From assembly GCA_026874595.1 (NCBI GenBank), contig CM049308.1, positions 18,286,001-18,350,000 on the forward strand: DNA of 64,000 nucleotides, in the 5' to 3' direction. Below, piece after piece: positions 59,482 through 64,000 of the stretch (position 1 is the first letter of the stretch; every line of letters starts with the position of its first letter). This DNA comes from Sipunculus nudus. Taxonomy: Eukaryota > Annelida > Sipuncula > Golfingiida > Sipunculidae. Below the pieces are notes generated by a model that saw only the letters and a program-made list of their open reading frames with translations, made no database searches and was not told the origin of the DNA. The position numbers and the translations under genes are program-made.

Positions 59482-60881
59482 AATGATCCGTCCGGCCGTC
59501 CGTCCGTTAACAGGGCCCAAATCGTAACCGCTGGACCTGGACTCTTCCAACTTTACATCAGGGGTGTTCCATGAAAAATCTCCTTGGAAACCTGGAATTA
59601 GGTCGCTGTTACCCATATTCTCTGTGCTATGGGTCTCGAAAGTACCCCCAGAATAATGCAAAATTTGATACAAAAGCTCAAGGAGCTGAATAACTACTGC
59701 ATTGATCACCATGATACTCTGCATGAACATTGATAATGGAGTGTTCCATCAGTTCCTGCAAACTGGTGGCGCCACCTGTGTTTTTTCTAATTTTAACGAA
59801 TTTTTTCTATTTTTTTCTGTTACTCATATTCTCCGAGGTATGGGTCTCGAAACTACCCCCTAGAATAATAAAAAAAAGGATACAAAAGGTCAAGTAGCTG
59901 AATAACTACTGCATTGATCACCATGATACTCTGCATGAACATTGATCATAGAGTGTTCCATCAGTTCCTGCAAACTTGTGGCGCCACCTGTGTTTTTCCA
60001 ATTTTTACCATTTTTGAGACCTTCGAAGAAGTTGTCATCTGTTAACAGGGCACAAATCGTAACCACTTTACCTGGAATCTTCTTACTTGACATCAAGGGA
60101 GGTCAATGAAAAGGCTTTATGGAAACCTGAAATTTGGTCTCTGTTACCCATATCATCCGAGCTGTGGGCCTCGTAAGTACCCTAAAGAATAATAAATGCA
60201 TGAACATTGATCATGGAGTGTTCCATCAGTTCCTGCAAACTGGTGGCGCCTCCTACATTTATTCAAGTTTTTACGAACTTTTTTTTCTTTATTTTTGAGA
60301 ACTTCAAAGAAGCTGTCATCTGTTAACAGGGCACAAATCGTAACTGCTGAACCTGGAATCCATTACTTGAAATCAAGGGAGGTCCATGAAAGGTCTTCAG
60401 GGAAACCTAAAATTATGTCTCTGTTACCAATATCATCCGAGCTATGGGGCTCGTAAGTACCCCTCAGAATAATTAAAAATATGATTCAAAAGCTCGAGTA
60501 TCTGAATAACTAATGCATTGATTACTATGATTCTTTGCATGAATATTGATCATGGAGGGTTCCATAAGTGCCTGCAGACTGGTGGCACCACCTGTATTTT
60601 TTCCAATTATTATGAATTTTTCTTTATTTTTTAGACCTTCAAATAAGCTGTCATCTGTTAACAAGGCAAAAATCATAAAAGGCACAAAACCTTGAATCTT
60701 GAATTTTTCTATTTATGAGACCTTCAAATGAAATGGTCATCTGTCCGAAAGCCCACTGAAATCCATTTCTTAGGATTCTTCAGAAAATTCATAATTTTTT
60801 TTATCATTCTTGCTGTCATTTTGCTCATTGTTCAACATTCCTTGAATTCAGCTGAGCGTCATGGCCCATGGGCCACTAGTT
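59482..60881 (-). mobile_element. Tandem-core element J, reverse orientation
   Basis: Starts with ccgtccggccgtccgtccgt and gttaacagggc, contains core units with ggtggcgcc motifs near 59764, 59978, 60243 and 60582 (shorter units are deletion forms), and ends with ttcagctgagcgtcatggcc-catgggccacta. The tail beyond the GGAC tract is missing. Confidence 0.75.
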
Positions 60882-61152
60882 CATATTGGATCTTTTGTAA
60901 AATTTTTTGGATTCTGGGGGAGACTTACAAGCACCATAGCTCAAAAGATATAAGTCACAGGGACCTAATTTCAGGTTTCATATGAGATTTTCATGGACCT
61001 CCATGGGTTATCAGTTAGAAATTTCTATGTCCAGCGTTTTGTGCCCTGTTATCGGACAGACAATCGGACGGCACGACAGACGGAACGACAGACGTACGAC
61101 GGACAAAGAGTGACTGCTTTAGCTCAGGTGAATTTCAGTTGGCTGAGCTAAA
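60882..61152 (+). mobile_element. Tandem-core element K, truncated
   Basis: Starts immediately after the head of element J and runs the other way: part of one core unit, a degenerate cggacagacaatcggacgg tract, and the tail tcaggtgaatttcagttggc-tgagctaaaaat. Confidence 0.75.
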
Positions 61153-61639
61153 AATAAATGTAAACGGTAAAGAACCTTTGCTGGTTTTCAACTTTTCACT
61201 CATTTGCTGCTTTCTACATATCATACACCATCTAACCAAATGAACATTAACTGGAACACAGAACGAAATCAATGAACACGCTAGTCTAGGTCAAAACTGT
61301 GACATGCTATAAACTAGTGGATTAAAGAATTGATCGAATCAATGACTCAAGATAGATCAATGCCACCTCGGATGCCTTGTGATAAGATATCATACAGACG
61401 GTATGTACATGTTTCTAACCTTTAGCTATAACAGAATGTCACCAGAAAATCGGTGTCAATATGTACGGTGTTTTGTATCATAGTTTAACGAAGTCTGTTC
61501 TCTATTGATATTGACGTGAAGCGTCATCCTAAAGCGTTGACAGGTCTCGATTGTATATATATATTGTGTATTCTTGTATGAAATCCCATCGCTATCAGCT
61601 GATTTATCTGTGTCAAGCATTGCGTGTATTACATCTGGT
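61153..61639 (+). other. Gene B intron 2 or beyond, unassigned
   Basis: No exon matching the second half of the CARD was found here. Confidence 0.4.
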
Positions 61640-63302
61640 ATGTGGGTCGCCATGGTGACGCTAGCAGTCACACTGGATCACATATATCCTTATATGGGAC
61701 ACTTGAGCCATAAGCCAATCAGAGAACCGGATCGCCGTACACAGTGCACAGGCGATTGTGACGTCAGAGTTCAGGGAGAGACGCGGGACGCTGCTTCAGT
61801 TGGGGCTTGAAGCTTGAAGAGGCAGCACGCACGCACGGCAGAAAGAACATTGAAACGCTTAAACCCGCCAGTAACGGCATAGAAGCAAGCTTCTACATGA
61901 GGCAAGGGCCCAGCTCACGAGATCACAGCCGTGCTGCCGACAGAGCATCGTAGTGGCGGTAAAGTAAGTGCGCACGCATCACCTGCCGGCCTAGTTCAGC
62001 TTGACCTAGATACATAATCGCTGTAAGCCGTGAAACAATTGCTACACGAGTAAGGCCAAGGACTCTAAGCTCATATGTAAACAAAGAGAGCTATTACCAT
62101 TCTTGTGAACGTAAACCTACCCGGGTCGCTGTCAAGCAAGATCAGTTGAAGATCGCTAAACTCAGAAAGACTATATGGTACTAACCATACGCTAAATTCT
62201 TCACAAAACAGTTACCAGAGATCTCTGAAGGAACTGGACTTTATTGTTTTTTATACAAACCATGGACTCAGTAAATATCCTGTATTTTTAATGTGAAGGA
62301 CTGTCGTACTGACACATCAACGCACACACACTCACAGCTATGTCTCGGTATGTATTGTCTTGAATTATATTTGTGAATTTAACCTGATGTCTCATAGTTT
62401 CTATTGATCTGGGTGTATGATTGTCTGGTATTTTTATACACGTCCTTAAAAGAACCTGGAAATGTCACCTGTAATGACCGGGATCTAATTTCTTGATTAG
62501 TGAAATCAAGTGGCGAGCGTAAACCCATCCTATTGTTTTATAGGATATATCCGTTGTAAAGTTATCACGTTTAGTAAGGGGTGACATTGAATGGCGAGCT
62601 TGCCAGGATATAATTAGCCTTTAAAAAAAAGCTGGCTAATTACAGTTAGTTTCAGAAATTTTGAACTGAGAAAACAGTACTGAAACCAGACATTCATATG
62701 CTCAAACTAGAGTTGATCTGAATTAATAATTTGATATGACACCAAACTGATGTTATAGTGTATACTTGCAAAATGAAATGACCCCACTGTTAGGAGTTAA
62801 TATTTATTCAGTGAGAATATTACCTGAAGCACAACACTGTTTCAGGATTAGCATATACCTTGTAGATTTGGCTAGAACACATGCATGTTTTGTGAATAAT
62901 GCTATTTCAGTGTTACCTGAACATCATTACTGGTTTGATATAAACCCAGATTAGAGTGAAAATTTTTGATGTTGTTAGATACGCCCTGGATTATTTTTTT
63001 CTACACTGGTTTGTGATTGGTCACGTGGTAGGGTCTCTTGACAGGTAAGTTTACCCTTGGCATGGTAATCATAGGTGCATGATGTTTATTGATATCTTGT
63101 TATCCATCCGTCCTTCCGTCTGACCCTTCGTCCGACCATCCGTCCGTCCGTCCGTATAAGTAGATTTTGATGCGTAGAGCTACCGTAGTGTAATTGTACG
63201 GATACCGCCGGTTCGTTAGGTTGGCTTTAACAGTACGTATTTACGGATTTTTAAGAGCGGATATTACTAGATACTGGAATTTTACTAGGTTAGAGCGTTA
63301 CC
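61640..63302 (+). mobile_element. Probable 5' LTR/leader of Ty3/Gypsy retrotransposon
   Basis: Lies directly upstream of a Gypsy-type gag. CCAAT at 61715-61719 and a perfect CRE (TGACGTCA) at 61759-61766 suggest a promoter. Two tggcgagc motifs (about 62510 and 62592) could each be a primer-binding site; the second follows gtgaca, fitting an LTR end in CA near 62587. LTR borders cannot be fixed without the 3' copy. A (CCGT)n tract is at 63103-63155. Confidence 0.45.
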
Positions 63303-64000
63303 ATGGAGTGGTTAGAGTCACTTGTTAGATGCGGACAGGCCTTGGGGCTTAAGGACCAGGCTTTACAAGATTATGTTGAGGCTAGACGGCGAGCGGATGA
63401 GGAACGTGAGGAAAGAGCTAGGCAACGTGAAATAGAGAAGGAACAGCGGGAATTAGAGCGCGAGCGAGAGGCTAGAGCCAACGAATTAGAGGTTCTAAGG
63501 GTAAAGTCTGACTCTGGGGTTAAAGAAGAGAGAAGTAGGGATGTATTCCCGAAAATCCAGCTTCCACCTTTGGATGAGGCTCACGATCAGCTAGATGCGT
63601 TTCTTGAGCGATTTGAACGGTTAGCTGTATGTCAAGACTATGATTGGGAGAATTGGGCGTTACACCTGAGTCCGTTACTGCGGGGTAAGGCGCTAGGGAC
63701 TTACACACAGTTATCGGTTAGTGAGGCCATGGATTACGATAAGTTAAAGATAGCCTTGTTAAAGCGATACAAAATGACCGAAGAGGGTTATCGACACAAG
63801 TTTCGGACTTGTAGGCCTGAGCGAGGCGAAACGCCGAGTCAGTTTGCGGTGAGACCTCGACCATTGGATAGGGATGGCAGGGATCGGAGGTGACTACGAC
63901 GGGGTAGTTAACCTGTTGATGTGCGAGCAGTACGTAAACTGCTGTAGTAGGGATCTCTCTATGTTTTTGAAAGAGAGACGGTGTCGTGACTTTGATAGTA
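63303..64000 (+). pseudogene. Ty3/Gypsy gag, frameshifted and cut by the window edge
   Basis: The ATG is in good context (ttaccATGG). Residues 30-65 are a highly charged coiled coil rich in R-E-x-E repeats. About 80-185 follow the capsid-like pattern of metazoan Gypsy gags: F-P-K-I-Q-L-P-P-L, D-A-F-L-E-R-F-E-R, W-A-L-H-L-S-P-L-L-R-G-K-A, Y-D-K-L-K-I-A-L-L-K-R-Y and R-P-E-R-G-E-T-P-S-Q-F. After this, near 63856, one extra base shifts the frame; the same protein resumes in another frame with D-H-W-I-G-M-A and C-E-Q-Y-V-N-C and stays open to 64000. The first frame stops at 63893. Protease and pol would lie beyond the window. Confidence 0.85.

Overview
This window is AT-rich, intron-rich, repeat-laden animal DNA. 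It has long (TA)n tracts, short coding exons bounded by GT-AG signals, and dense transposon debris. A marine invertebrate, most likely a bivalve mollusc, is suggested by the many tandem-core elements that end in a GGAC-type microsatellite (pearl/CvA or Helentron-like, a type described in oysters), plus Ty3/Gypsy, Jockey/CR1-like, Tigger, hAT and TTAA-flanked elements. The species is an inference.

Two related host genes lie head to head about 25 kb apart. Gene A (minus strand, coding 26451 to 12901) can be joined completely from five exons with matching intron phases. It predicts 551 residues: a short N-terminal membrane anchor, a CARD split over two exons, a degenerate GT-B (GT4-like) glycosyltransferase fold, and a helical C-terminal tail. 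Gene B (plus strand, from 51261) shows the same first exon, exactly 119 nt in both, and the same first CARD exon (57745-57913). The rest of gene B should lie beyond the right edge or be lost. These look like membrane-tethered death-fold signalling proteins. I do not recognise the full architecture as a described family, and it is the best candidate here for an undescribed immune or cell-death system.

Layout. 1-1058: internally deleted Tigger/pogo element. 1066-4562: a 3.5 kb sequence repeated at 38165-41640. 4683-5144: TTAA-flanked MITE. 7360-12330: tandem-core elements. 12538-12745: small inverted-terminus element. 12901-26451: gene A, whose introns hold a long inverted-repeat element, two copies of an LTR-like sequence, a dead Gypsy pol and many microsatellites. 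26470-51240: intergenic DNA with a LINE fragment, a hAT-type MITE with target duplication, a tandem-core element, the second copy of the 3.5 kb repeat, two weak candidate exons and a possible promoter around 45.9-46.0 kb. 51261-57913: first two coding exons of gene B, with a MITE and a second hAT-type MITE in its intron. 57914-61150: three tandem-core elements. 61640-64000: leader and gag of a Ty3/Gypsy retrotransposon with one frameshift, cut by the window edge.

No rRNA, tRNA, CRISPR array or bacterial-type operon was seen.
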